This document shows, in pieces, positions 45,164-54,101 of a DNA stretch of 64,000 nt. A program made the translations under genes and the position numbers. Positions within the stretch are counted from its first letter, which is position 1. Each line of letters opens with the position of its first letter. The stretch is taken from positions 25,247-89,246 of the forward strand of contig DEAF01000025.1 in assembly GCA_002346625.1 (NCBI GenBank). Reading direction: 5' to 3'. The stretch is from Gemmatimonadales bacterium UBA2989 (GTDB lineage: Bacteria; Gemmatimonadota; Gemmatimonadetes; Longimicrobiales; Gaopeijiaceae). Under the pieces are notes generated by a model. That model was given only the letters and a program-made list of their open reading frames with translations. It had not been told where the DNA came from and searched no databases.

Positions 45164-46473
45164 ATATCGTACCTTTGCAAGACGCGAGTTATAGTGCGGA
45201 CACCTTCTTCGAGCTCTTCTCGAGAATGGTCCGCAGAGATTGACATGCGGAAACGAGACTTATGCTTGGGGACCGCAGGATATTTAACGGGATTTAAGTA
45301 GACGCCCTCATACATCAAGGCTTCGCCCATTTCAAAAATTCGAGCGTCATCTTGTACCATAATAGGTATTACTTGGCACTCAGAGTCTCCTACAGAGACA
45401 CCAGCTTCGCGGAGTTTATTCTGCATAAAATCTACATTTTCCCAGAGTTTGCTACGAAGTTCTGGCTCGGCCTCAAAAAGATCTAATGCTTTGAGGATTC
45501 CAGCAGATACAACTGGGGAAAGTCCGCATGAGAAGAATCGTGATCTCGAAAAACCACGCAGGTAGTTTATTAGTTTCTGGGACCCTGCCACGAATCCTCC
45601 CTGCCCCCCTAAGCTCTTTGAAAATGTTCCCACGTGAATATCGATCTCGTCCTCATAACCAAAATGTTCCGCTACACCACGACCATTCTCACCGTAGATA
45701 AAAGTAGAGTGGGCCTCATCTATGAGAATGCGCGCATCATAGCGTTTACAAACTTCAACGATATCAGGAACTATAGCCACGTCCCCGTCCATTGAGTAAA
45801 CCCCCTCAATTAAAACCAGCTTCTTGCCACCATAACGCTTTAATTTTCTCTCTAAATCGTCCACCTTGTTGTGGCGGAAAAAACGACTTGTAGCCTTAGA
45901 CAGGATCATACCGTCCACGAGGCTAGCATGAGCGTATTGATCGGCAACTATAAGATCTCCGGAGCGCATAAGTCCTGCTACCACACCTACGTTTACGCTG
46001 TATCCTGTAGGAAACAACAGGACAGCTTCTTTGCCTTTGAAGGCGGCCAGCCGATCAGCTAATTCGTGATGTATTTCAAGTGATCCACTTAAAACTGGGG
46101 AACCTGAAGCACCATTGCCGTAAAGTTGAGCAGCCTCAGTAACGGCCTCCTTTACCTCTGGTCGATAGGATAGCCCCAAATAATTGTAGGATGCAAAATT
46201 AAGTAAGTCTGAATGAACTTCACCGGTCTTGGTATTTCTAACATCTACTCTTGTGGAGGGCGCTGCCTGCATAGGTAGACCATAAAGATAATAGCCGGCC
46301 GGTTTCGAGTCCTTGTACCACTCGTCAAAAGGCTCAAGCATTGCAAAGGCATCATCACCAGATCCGAAGTAGAAATTCGTATAATCATACTGCATAGCGA
46401 GTGGGAGCTGCTTGCCGGCTTTGTCAGTTAACGTTCCGCCATGCTTTGTGGATTTAGTTTTTTTTCTGCTCAA
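45121..46473 (-). CDS. alpha-oxoamine synthase (serine palmitoyltransferase/KBL-like PLP enzyme)
   Basis: Condenses an amino acid with an acyl thioester to an aminoketone; 450 residues. Family motifs are LNFASYNYLGLS, GNGASGSPVLSGS, IEGVYSMDGD, LIDEAHSTFIYGENGRGV and the PLP lysine in GTFSKSLGGQGGF, which is closer to bacterial serine palmitoyltransferase (GTFSKSVG) than to the KBL/BioF form. The N-terminal 60-residue extension (YTNFYFGSGDDAFAML) is unlike BioF. The start is TTG with GGAGG seven bases upstream. No biotin genes are near. A lipid kinase two genes downstream favours a lipid product, as inference. It also resembles CqsA-type autoinducer synthases. Confidence 0.88.
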   Translation of the reverse strand: MSRKKTKSTKHGGTLTDKAGKQLPLAMQYDYTNFYFGSGDDAFAMLEPFDEWYKDSKPAGYYLYGLPMQAAPSTRVDVRNTKTGEVHSDLLNFASYNYLGLSYRPEVKEAVTEAAQLYGNGASGSPVLSGSLEIHHELADRLAAFKGKEAVLLFPTGYSVNVGVVAGLMRSGDLIVADQYAHASLVDGMILSKATSRFFRHNKVDDLERKLKRYGGKKLVLIEGVYSMDGDVAIVPDIVEVCKRYDARILIDEAHSTFIYGENGRGVAEHFGYEDEIDIHVGTFSKSLGGQGGFVAGSQKLINYLRGFSRSRFFSCGLSPVVSAGILKALDLFEAEPELRSKLWENVDFMQNKLREAGVSVGDSECQVIPIMVQDDARIFEMGEALMYEGVYLNPVKYPAVPKHKSRFRMSISADHSREELEEGVRTITRVLQRYDICPTTRDTITSTTV

Positions 46474-46575
46474 CCCAAGGCCTCCATTCGAGGTGGCTCC
46501 AAGATGCTCTGAGTTAATTTACACTCCACTCCGTTGGACCCCAAGTCTGAATGATTTCGATTGGGATTTTTAAAG

Positions 46576-46648
46576 CTCCCGCGGCTGGACTCGAACCAGC
46601 GACAAGGCGGTTAACAGCCGCCTGCTCTACCAACTGAGCTACGCGGGA
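46576..46648 (-). tRNA. tRNA-Asn (GTT)
   Basis: Minus-strand cloverleaf of 73 bases. The acceptor stem TCCCGCG pairs with CGCGGGA, discriminator G. The anticodon stem GGCGG/CCGCC encloses CTGTTAA, giving anticodon GTT for asparagine. The T arm holds GGTTCGAGTCC and the D arm GTAGCTCAGTTGGTAGAGC. No 3' CCA is encoded. No good terminator follows on the minus strand. Confidence 0.96.
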
Positions 46649-46865
46649 TATAAGAAGGTCGGCAGTAACCTCCGAAGGCCTCTGAGGCCTGTTGTAATCA
46701 ATTTGGCCCAAATCCTCAATGAAGTAAATAGAATCATCAAACAAGGTTTTTTATGTGTGACCTAAGGGCACAGGCCTTAAATAAGGTGGCAAAACAACCC
46801 TAATAGATGATATCAGAATACTAGTTTATTCCTTGCATAAAAGGAAAAATAGCCTTATTTAGAAT

Positions 46866-46873
46866 GTGTACAC
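46866..46873. promoter_or_regulatory. possible operator upstream of first tetR
   Basis: GTGTACAC is a perfect eight-base palindrome 18 bases before the first TetR gene, in a position that would block transcription. It is short, so chance is possible. Confidence 0.3.
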
Positions 46874-46891
46874 TATTTTTAAATATCTAAT

Positions 46892-47536
46892 ATGCAATAC
46901 GTTAATATTCATCGACCCAAACAAATCCGGAGTCGTCAGACACTCCAAAGAATCACCCAAGCTTCTTTGGAGCTAATCGCCCAAAGGGGGGTGGAAAGGA
47001 CTACTATAAATGAAATAGTCCGGCGGGCCAACTCATCGGTGGGGTCTTTCTATGCACGCTTTGAGGGCAAAGAAGACTTGTTGGCTTATTTAGACGATCG
47101 AATCTGGGAAAATGCAGAGAAACGGTGGATTGAAGCCAGGGACGGGCAGTGGAACAGCCGGAGCGTATCTGAGATAGTAACTGGCTTAGCAAAGCTATAT
47201 GCTGAGCTTGAACTAATGCATCAGGCTGCGAGAAAAGCGTTAGCCCAAGCCCTTAGGGGCCCGGGGGCAGGCCCCTCTGAGCCCGCTCTTCGTTTTAAAG
47301 CCAAACTACTTGAAGATTCTAGGCAGTTATTGCTAAATAGGACAAAGACGATCAGCCACCCTTCTCCGGAAATAGCCATAGAAACAACCTGCCGGTCCCT
47401 AGAAGCTTGTGCTTTTTCCCTAGAACCTCCCATACTAGCAGATCTCTGTGCTGCTTTGGTTTTTAACCTAACCGGAGAGCACCATCGTTCCGAATCACCC
47501 CCCAAAGATGTAGAATTTTTTGACATTTGGGGCTAA
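46892..47536 (+). CDS. TetR family transcriptional regulator (first of pair)
   Basis: A 214-residue one-component repressor-type regulator. The N-terminal helix-turn-helix is clear: RQTLQRITQASLELIAQRG followed by ERTTINEIVRRANSSVGSFYARFEGKEDLLAYL. The C-terminal ligand domain begins ENAEKRWIEARDGQW and has no recognised ligand type. It is paralogous to the next gene along the full N-terminal half and into the second domain (W-x-NAEK-x-W against W-x-DTEK-x-W). It is separated from the neighbouring tRNA by 243 bases that show nothing else certain. Confidence 0.9.
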   Translation: MQYVNIHRPKQIRSRQTLQRITQASLELIAQRGVERTTINEIVRRANSSVGSFYARFEGKEDLLAYLDDRIWENAEKRWIEARDGQWNSRSVSEIVTGLAKLYAELELMHQAARKALAQALRGPGAGPSEPALRFKAKLLEDSRQLLLNRTKTISHPSPEIAIETTCRSLEACAFSLEPPILADLCAALVFNLTGEHHRSESPPKDVEFFDIWG

Positions 47537-47576
47537 GGGCCCTTGTCTTTACTATATTATAACCTTAATATTTAAT

Positions 47577-47592
47577 TTGAATTACAATTCAA
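47577..47592. promoter_or_regulatory. possible operator upstream of second tetR
   Basis: TTGAAT (47577-47582) and ATTCAA (47587-47592) form a perfect inverted repeat with a four-base spacer, 37 bases before the second TetR start. A dimeric regulator site is plausible. Confidence 0.4.
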
Positions 47593-47629
47593 TATAAGAA
47601 AGGTTAAAGTTGGCTAAGGTCTTTTTTTA

Positions 47630-48454
47630 ATGAATTATCCCGCAGTGTCTCAAAATATTACATCGGAGATTAAAAATGTTTCTGGTGTCAGGCTGCCAAA
47701 ACAAAAAAGGAGCCAGATATCTTTTGATCAGATGATCAAGTCTGCCATGAGCCTCCTCGAAGAGAGAGGCTTAGAAGCAACAACAGTGAAAAACATTCTC
47801 ATACACTCAGGGGCTGGTGCAGGAACTTTTTATGCACGTTTTGATAGTCGTGATGCACTCCTTAACTATCTATTTATTGAGTTTTGGGAAGATACTGAAA
47901 AAGAATGGGAAATCATTTTAACCCCCCCTCGTTGGTCAACTGCCAGTGTTGAGAATATTGTTGTACAAATTACGCGAACGATGGTTTTGTGGAGTCAGGC
48001 GCACAGCTCAACACTTAGGGCCTTTCTTGTTTATGCTATGTGCCACCCTGAATATGCACTCCTGGATCGAACAGTAGAGCTGGACAACCGCGTTGCAGGC
48101 CACGTCATCGATCTCTTGATCGAGCATGATGACGAGTTGACTCACCCAGATTTAGAACAAGCGGTACGCTTAGCTACCCTGCAAGTCTTTGCTACCCTAA
48201 GGAGTCGTTACATTTTTGCTTGGGGAGACCGTGATGATGGTATTGAGGATGAAAAATTAGCAGTAGAGCTGGCGAACATATTTCTAAGTTATCTTGGGTT
48301 GATGGGGGCCAAAAGAGATGGTTCTCGCATGGATCCCGAGAATAAACTTAGAGTTGCTCATATGCAGAAGATAAAGAATATTTTAGCCCAGGAAGGCTTT
48401 TCGATCAAAAAAGCATCCTATAAAAAGCAGCAAATGAAAATACCCCCGGAGTAG
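47630..48454 (+). CDS. TetR family transcriptional regulator (second of pair)
   Basis: A 274-residue TetR-type regulator. The helix-turn-helix reads FDQMIKSAMSLLEERGLEA and TTVKNILIHSGAGAGTFYARFDSRDALLNYL. An N-terminal extension of about 25 residues and a basic C-terminal tail (IKKASYKKQQMK) make it longer than most. The second domain starts FWEDTEKEWEIILTPPRW, aligning with the first regulator. The ATG follows a run of T with no clear Shine-Dalgarno. It lies 94 bases after its paralogue and about 125 bases before the M14 peptidase, so it may control that operon. Confidence 0.88.
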   Translation: MNYPAVSQNITSEIKNVSGVRLPKQKRSQISFDQMIKSAMSLLEERGLEATTVKNILIHSGAGAGTFYARFDSRDALLNYLFIEFWEDTEKEWEIILTPPRWSTASVENIVVQITRTMVLWSQAHSSTLRAFLVYAMCHPEYALLDRTVELDNRVAGHVIDLLIEHDDELTHPDLEQAVRLATLQVFATLRSRYIFAWGDRDDGIEDEKLAVELANIFLSYLGLMGAKRDGSRMDPENKLRVAHMQKIKNILAQEGFSIKKASYKKQQMKIPPE

Positions 48455-48579
48455 GGTTAGCTGGAGGACTCTAGAACAAGTTTATTGCTTATAATTAAGA
48501 CTAATGATTGCTGGCCCTCTGGGTGTCTTGTGCAGTCAAAGTTGTTTATAAAAGTTTTATATCTTTTGGAGGAAAACAC

Positions 48580-50922
48580 ATGGTATATCGATTCCTGGTA
48601 GGCCTAGCTTTGTCACTTGTCAGTGGACATATGATTGCCGCCCAGGATATTCCTACGCCCCTGTCACATTTTGGCTTTGAGATCGGTGCAGACAGGAAGC
48701 TGGCTAATTGGACCCAGCTCACATCCTACTATGAAAAACTGGCGGCAATTAGTCCGCGTGTAACTGTAGACACGCTAGGAACTACAACTATGGACCGTCC
48801 TTTTGTAATGCTTACCATAACGAGCGAGGACAACCAGATACGCATTGACGAACTACAAGCTATTCAACTAAAACTTTCTGATCCGCGTCAGGTTTCCGGG
48901 AAAGATGAACTCGCATATCTGCTTGAATCCGGGAAAGTTGTGGTGCTCATTACTCACGCTATCCACTCCACTGAGGTGGGGTCAGCTCAGACGGCCGCCC
49001 GGTTAGTCCATAATCTTGCTTCGTCCGATGATCCTGAGGTCAAAGACATATTGGACAATGTCATATTATTGAACATTCCATCCTTGAATCCCGATGGTAC
49101 TGAATGGGTGGTGGATTGGTATAATCAGTGGCTAGATACAGAGTATGAGGCCGCACCTATGCCCTGGCTGTATCACTATTATGTTGGTCACGACAACAAT
49201 AGAGATTGGTACGCTTTTACTCAGAAAGAGACCCGGCACACAATTATGGGTGCCCATAACGCATGGCACCCTCAAATTGTGCACGACATTCATCAGATGG
49301 GTAATTCCGGGGCCCGTATCTTTTTCCCTCCATATATCGATCCCATAGAACACAATGTTGATCCTGCCATTATTACGGCAGTAAATATGCTTGGCACATC
49401 TATGGCCGCAGAGCTTACTGCTGACGGCAAAGCGGGTGTGGTTGTTAACGCTATATATGATGGCTTCACGCCGGCAAGGGCATACCAGCATTACCATGGC
49501 GGTGCCCGGATTTTATCTGAAACAGCATCGGCCAGATTAGCTACTCCTATTACAATTGATCCGGCAAATATCGGTGGCGGCAGGGGTTATGACGCTGCAG
49601 TAGCTACGTCCAATTTTCCTTACCCATGGAAAGGCGGGCAATGGGGATTGCCGGATATTGTTGACTATCAATATGCTGGGGCTATGGCACTTCTTGGCAA
49701 CGCAGCTAAAAATCGTAGCTACTGGCTCAAAAATTTCTACAAGATTAACGAGCGTGCTGTAAATAAGTGGGACGAGTGGCCAAGTGCATGGGTCATTGCC
49801 AAAGATCAAAAAAACCCAGCGGGGCTAGCTTACTTGTTGCGTATACTGCGCATGGGGGATGTTGAAGTATACTCGGCGCCAAAGTCCTTTGAGGGAGACG
49901 GTGACAGTTATTTAGCAGGAACTTATGTGGTGCCTATGAATCAACCATATGCATCATTCGCACAAACTCTCCTAGAAACACAACAATATCCGGATCTTCG
50001 GGAATATCCGGATGGCCCCCCGCGTCGCCCGTACGATGTAACAGCACACACCCTGCCGTTGTTAATGAATATCAAAGCCCTGCCCATAGAGACAATAAAT
50101 CCCGGGCTAGATGCTATCATAGGGGGCGACCCTATCCCTACACCTGATTTGTTTTTTGATCTACCTGCACATCTAAAGGTGGACGAAGGGCCAAAAATCG
50201 CACTTTACAAGTCATGGCAAGAACCGATGGAGAGCGGATGGACCCGATGGGTATTCGACCAGCATAATCTGCAATATGACACGATTAAAAATGCACGGAT
50301 CAAAGAGGGATCCCTAAGAAAAGATTATGATGTTATCCTTTTTCAAGACCAGGGCCAGAAATCAATTCTAGAAGGGTATGACCTCAAAGTTCTTCCGGAT
50401 CCTTACGCAGGAGGCCTTGGCGAAAAAGGTCTGTTGGCCCTAAATAAATTCGTGCAAGATGGCGGCAGGATTGTAGCGATCGAGGGAGCAACAGATCTTA
50501 TGGTCGATCTTTTCAATCTTGGTGTCTCAAATGCAGTAGAACGCCTGGAGTCTCAAGAATTTTATGTTCCGGGGTCTATCTTGGAAATACAGCTGGACAC
50601 GGAAGAATCCATCAACCAAGGCATGGAAGGGTCAGTAGCAGTTTGGTATTGGGGAAGTAGCAGGGCTTTCAATGTATGGGGCTCCAACCTTACAGTAACT
50701 GCCCGATACAATGAAAATGACCTTTTGAAATCAGGGTGGATTCTTGGGGCAGAAAATCTAGCAGGCAAGGCAGCCATGATAGAAGCTTCTATAGGGAAAG
50801 GATCTGTCGTGCTAATAGGATTTCAACCCAATTATAGGGCACAGACAGTATCAACTTGGCCACTACTATTCAATGCTATGAATCCGAAAACCGGTTTATC
50901 AAAGTCAGGGTTTAGCCATTAA
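48580..50922 (+). CDS. exported M14 family zinc carboxypeptidase
   Basis: Secreted or periplasmic metallocarboxypeptidase-like protein of 780 residues. I choose the ATG at 48580 because GGAGG precedes it by seven bases and MVYRFLVGLALSLVSGHMIAAQ is a signal peptide. The zinc motif HSTE gives His129 and Glu132 in ITHAIHSTEVGSAQTAARL, and further features are NIPSLNPDGTEWV, GHDNNRDW and DIHQMG, where the third zinc histidine lies. Beyond about residue 330 lies a long C-terminal region with a ThuA/GATase-like stretch (YDVILFQDQGQ and GGRIVAIEGATDLMV). It opens an operon with the zinc-ribbon protein and DUF819. Confidence 0.92.
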   Translation: MVYRFLVGLALSLVSGHMIAAQDIPTPLSHFGFEIGADRKLANWTQLTSYYEKLAAISPRVTVDTLGTTTMDRPFVMLTITSEDNQIRIDELQAIQLKLSDPRQVSGKDELAYLLESGKVVVLITHAIHSTEVGSAQTAARLVHNLASSDDPEVKDILDNVILLNIPSLNPDGTEWVVDWYNQWLDTEYEAAPMPWLYHYYVGHDNNRDWYAFTQKETRHTIMGAHNAWHPQIVHDIHQMGNSGARIFFPPYIDPIEHNVDPAIITAVNMLGTSMAAELTADGKAGVVVNAIYDGFTPARAYQHYHGGARILSETASARLATPITIDPANIGGGRGYDAAVATSNFPYPWKGGQWGLPDIVDYQYAGAMALLGNAAKNRSYWLKNFYKINERAVNKWDEWPSAWVIAKDQKNPAGLAYLLRILRMGDVEVYSAPKSFEGDGDSYLAGTYVVPMNQPYASFAQTLLETQQYPDLREYPDGPPRRPYDVTAHTLPLLMNIKALPIETINPGLDAIIGGDPIPTPDLFFDLPAHLKVDEGPKIALYKSWQEPMESGWTRWVFDQHNLQYDTIKNARIKEGSLRKDYDVILFQDQGQKSILEGYDLKVLPDPYAGGLGEKGLLALNKFVQDGGRIVAIEGATDLMVDLFNLGVSNAVERLESQEFYVPGSILEIQLDTEESINQGMEGSVAVWYWGSSRAFNVWGSNLTVTARYNENDLLKSGWILGAENLAGKAAMIEASIGKGSVVLIGFQPNYRAQTVSTWPLLFNAMNPKTGLSKSGFSH

Positions 50923-51685
50923 CTGTACCAACTGTGGGGTTGAAGCGAGCGGAAAGTTTTGCTCCAATTGTGGGATTGTTCTGATTCCTGATTTGTGCCC
51001 CAAATGTGGACATGAGCCACCAAGTGGGGCCAGCTTTTGCAACCAATGTGGGACGGCTATTGTAAGTGGCGTTAAGACAAACCGTTCTGATTCATCAGCT
51101 GAACCAACCAGTAGGGTAACTTGGTATGTGGCTGGAGCACTAATATTGGGATTAATTCTAGTAATAACATATACACTGTACGGCCCCATCCGATCAGCCA
51201 TCTCTGAACCTTCCCCAACGGGATCCCCAATTGGAGCTTCTTCTGTAGATCTTTCAACGATGACGCCACGACAGGCTGCAGACCGCCTGTTTAATAGGGT
51301 TATGGCAGCAGCTGAGAGAGGAGATAACACAGAAGTTGTCAATTTTCTTCCTATGGCAATTAGAGCTCACGAGATGATTGAAGGGCTCGATGCAGATGGC
51401 AAATTCCATCTAGTTTTACTGAATCTACAGGCATCCTTAAATAAGAATGCACTTATATCTGCGAGAGAAATTTTGGCCGAATCACCTAAACATCTTTTAG
51501 GTCTTGTGGGTGCTGCAGATGCATCGCTTGCATTAGGAGATACAGCTAGTGCTCGAGTTTTTTACCAAGACTGGCTGGATGCTTACGACTCAGAAATAGT
51601 AAAAAAACTTCCGGAGTATATCGACCATCGAGTAATTCTTGAAACAAAGGAAATGACTGCCCGGGCCCTGCTCGGTAAGGACTAA
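50918..51685 (+). CDS. double zinc-ribbon membrane protein, ATT start inferred
   Basis: About 255 residues. Two zinc ribbons open the protein: CTNCGVEASGKFCSNCG and CPKCGHEPPSGASFCNQCG. The first TTG (50993) would remove the first ribbon entirely, so I infer initiation at the ATT at 50918, which overlaps the M14 stop codon; AGGG lies seven bases upstream and the frame is closed above by a TGA at 50879. A single span WYVAGALILGLILVITYTLYG follows, then a periplasmic helical domain of about 150 residues with TPR-like character (NLQASLNKNALISAREILAES, LVGAADASLALGDTASARVFY). Function unknown; DUF819 gene follows five bases later. Confidence 0.75.
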   Translation: MNCTNCGVEASGKFCSNCGIVLIPDLCPKCGHEPPSGASFCNQCGTAIVSGVKTNRSDSSAEPTSRVTWYVAGALILGLILVITYTLYGPIRSAISEPSPTGSPIGASSVDLSTMTPRQAADRLFNRVMAAAERGDNTEVVNFLPMAIRAHEMIEGLDADGKFHLVLLNLQASLNKNALISAREILAESPKHLLGLVGAADASLALGDTASARVFYQDWLDAYDSEIVKKLPEYIDHRVILETKEMTARALLGKD

Positions 51686-51690
51686 ATCCA

Positions 51691-52827
51691 TTGATTGAGT
51701 CCCCCGTATTGCTGACAGCTGTAGTAGTGGCTGTCACGGCATTAGCGATCCTCCTTGATTACAAAATCCCCGCCTTCTCTAAAATAGGAGCTTCTCTTCT
51801 AGCGATCATTTTTGGGGCGCTATTGTCTAATCTAGGATTGGTCGCTCCTTCTTCTCCTGTATACACCGCCATTAGTGGACCAGTTACTTCTCTTGCTATT
51901 GTTTGGCTGCTTCTGGCAGTCAATTTGTCTGATCTCAAAAAAGCCGGCCGTCGTATGGTGGGGACTTTTCTCCTTGCTATTGCCGGGAGCGCTCTAGGCG
52001 CTTTTGTGGGGGCTTTAATTTTTGCTGAAATTTTTGAGGCTAATACATGGAAATTAGCTGGAACCTTAACGGGCACTTACTCTGGGGGTTCAATAAATTT
52101 TGTTGCCGTAGGAAGAGGTCTGGGTTTGTCGGAAGAGCTTTTCACTGGCGCGACTGCTGCCGACAATGCTATGACCGCAATCTGGCTAGGCACAAATCTA
52201 ATCCTACCTATATGGTTGGTTAACTTCTATCCGAAGACTATGTCTAGCAATGACGACGATTTAAATGCTAAATCGGAAAATCCACTCTTCAAGCCATCTG
52301 CACTTTCAACTCTAGATATAGCCTTACTCATGGCAATAGGATTTGTTCTTGTGGCAGTAGCAGATTGGGTGAACCTACTTGTGCCATCTGTACCTTCTGT
52401 TCTGTGGTTGACAACGCTTGCTTTGATTTTTGGGCACATTGGACCTTTCGTAAGATCCCCAGGAGCCATGCAGCTTGGGACCCTAGCCCTTAATTTTTTC
52501 TTTGTCATCATAGGAATTTATTCGCGGATTGATGCAATTTTATTGGTTGGTATGGCCGTATTCTTCTATACCAGTATTGTTGTGGGCATTCATGGTGTTG
52601 TGGTGTATGGTGTGGGTCGTATGCTGAGGATGGACATTGGTACGGTAACAATTGCATCACAGGCAGCAGTTGGCGGACCATCGAGTGCAGTTGCTGTAGC
52701 TGTTTTCCGAGGGTGGAACGAACTAATACTACCAGGCATTGCTGTGGGTTTGCTTGGATATGCGATCGGCAACTATCTGGGCTATGGACTAGGTCATATT
52801 GTCAGGAGCCTAGGAATAGGGTTGTGA
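51691..52827 (+). CDS. DUF819 family membrane protein (YjcL-like)
   Basis: Integral membrane protein of 378 residues, about ten spans, matching the DUF819 family, whose function is unknown and which is placed near permeases. Recognisable segments are GSALGAFVGALIFA, LTGTYSGGSINFVAVGRGLG, GATAADNAMTAIWLG and AAVGGPSSAVAVAVFRGWNELILPGI, all with small residues typical of transporter re-entrant helices. The start is TTG with AAGGA nine bases upstream. It lies five bases after the zinc-ribbon gene, so it is in the same operon as the M14 peptidase; a role in moving the peptidase products is possible but unproven. Confidence 0.85.
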   Translation: MIESPVLLTAVVVAVTALAILLDYKIPAFSKIGASLLAIIFGALLSNLGLVAPSSPVYTAISGPVTSLAIVWLLLAVNLSDLKKAGRRMVGTFLLAIAGSALGAFVGALIFAEIFEANTWKLAGTLTGTYSGGSINFVAVGRGLGLSEELFTGATAADNAMTAIWLGTNLILPIWLVNFYPKTMSSNDDDLNAKSENPLFKPSALSTLDIALLMAIGFVLVAVADWVNLLVPSVPSVLWLTTLALIFGHIGPFVRSPGAMQLGTLALNFFFVIIGIYSRIDAILLVGMAVFFYTSIVVGIHGVVVYGVGRMLRMDIGTVTIASQAAVGGPSSAVAVAVFRGWNELILPGIAVGLLGYAIGNYLGYGLGHIVRSLGIGL

Positions 52828-52898
52828 TAACCCCAAGGGGAAGCTTTCTTTAAGTGATCAGATAAACCATTCAAAGTTGTTGCAAGAATAGGAAATAA

Positions 52899-53999
52899 GT
52901 GTCAGCTACTCTTATAAAATCGTCTAAAGGATATGCCCCAGGCGATAAAGATACTGGAGTTGTAAAACCTAAGGGCTCCTCAAAAATCCAGGCCCACAAT
53001 GGCCTAGACACTGTTCCTCTTCGTGCACAAAAACCCGCATGGCTTAAAGTCAGGCCTCCCGGAGGATCGGAGTATTTGAGACTTAAGCGCCTGATGCGAA
53101 CCCAATCTCTTCATACAGTTTGTGAAGAAGCGGGATGCCCTAATATCGGGGAGTGTTGGGAAGCAGGCACTGCTACTTTCATGATCCTAGGGGATGTTTG
53201 TACCAGGGCTTGTAAGTATTGTGCAGTAGCTCATGGTCTACCCACAGAACTCGATCTGGACGAACCCAGACGAGTAGCAGAATCTGTTCAAACTATGTCA
53301 CTAGAACATGTGGTAATCACCAGCGTGAATCGTGACGAACTGTCTGATGGGGGGGCAAGTATTTATGCTGAGACCATCCGACAGATCAAGGCGGTCATGC
53401 CTAATTGTTCAGTAGAGGTTCTCATCCCGGATTTTAAGGGTGACGAAAAGGCGCTTCGAATTGTACAAGAAGCAAAACCTGCAATTATAGGGCACAATTT
53501 AGAAACAGTTGAACGACTTCACCCCGAGGTTCGTCCAGGTGCTCGTTATTGGCGTTCTATTTCGTTTCTGGGAGCAGCTAAAAAATTTGATCCGTCTATG
53601 GTGACCAAGACGGGCATAATTCTCGGCATGGGCGAGAGGGACCTCGAGGTCCACCAGGCCATGAAAGATCTACGCGAAGCTGCTGTGGATATTCTGACAT
53701 TAGGTCAGTACTTGCGTCCATCACTGCAGCATATTCCTGTGGCCCGCTGGGTCACCCCGTTTGAGTTTGATGAATGGAAGCGAATCGGAGAAGGCACATA
53801 TGGATTTAAACACGTTGAGGCAGGCCCTCTGGTTCGTTCTAGTTATCATGCAAAAGAACAAGCGCGCCAAGTTGAACCAAGTAAGGTTGGCCGTATCCAG
53901 GAAGTTCTTGAGGCCGACGTCTCATTACCTGAAGAGTTTCCAGATTTAAATCTGGTCCAACTGAAGCTTGGAAAGTATGACCGCGGGGTTGTTTCATAG
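52899..53999 (+). CDS. lipA: lipoyl synthase
   Basis: Radical-SAM enzyme that inserts two sulfurs into octanoyl-carrier domains to make lipoyl groups, 366 residues. Both clusters are visible: the auxiliary CEEAGCPNIGECW and the radical-SAM CTRACKYC. A late LRPSLQHIPVARWVTP and the C-terminal serine ligand region in GPLVRSSYHA also match. The N-terminus is about 35 residues longer than usual (GTG start at 52899) and is lysine-rich and disordered, so a later start could be used. lpdA, encoding the dihydrolipoyl dehydrogenase that uses the cofactor, is two genes downstream. lipB is absent. Confidence 0.95.
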   Translation: MSATLIKSSKGYAPGDKDTGVVKPKGSSKIQAHNGLDTVPLRAQKPAWLKVRPPGGSEYLRLKRLMRTQSLHTVCEEAGCPNIGECWEAGTATFMILGDVCTRACKYCAVAHGLPTELDLDEPRRVAESVQTMSLEHVVITSVNRDELSDGGASIYAETIRQIKAVMPNCSVEVLIPDFKGDEKALRIVQEAKPAIIGHNLETVERLHPEVRPGARYWRSISFLGAAKKFDPSMVTKTGIILGMGERDLEVHQAMKDLREAAVDILTLGQYLRPSLQHIPVARWVTPFEFDEWKRIGEGTYGFKHVEAGPLVRSSYHAKEQARQVEPSKVGRIQEVLEADVSLPEEFPDLNLVQLKLGKYDRGVVS

Positions 54000-54101
54000 T
54001 ACAACCTAATGCTTGGTAAAATTAGGCCCTTTTCAATCTTCAGTTTATGTGGCTTGACCAAGAAACCCTGTTCCTTAGGGCACTCAGATAGATAAGGGTT
54101 T

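Noticed and set aside
46514..46744. Open frame of 76 codons on the minus strand
   Set aside because: It runs straight through the tRNA-Asn gene; the apparent protein is the translation of the tRNA.
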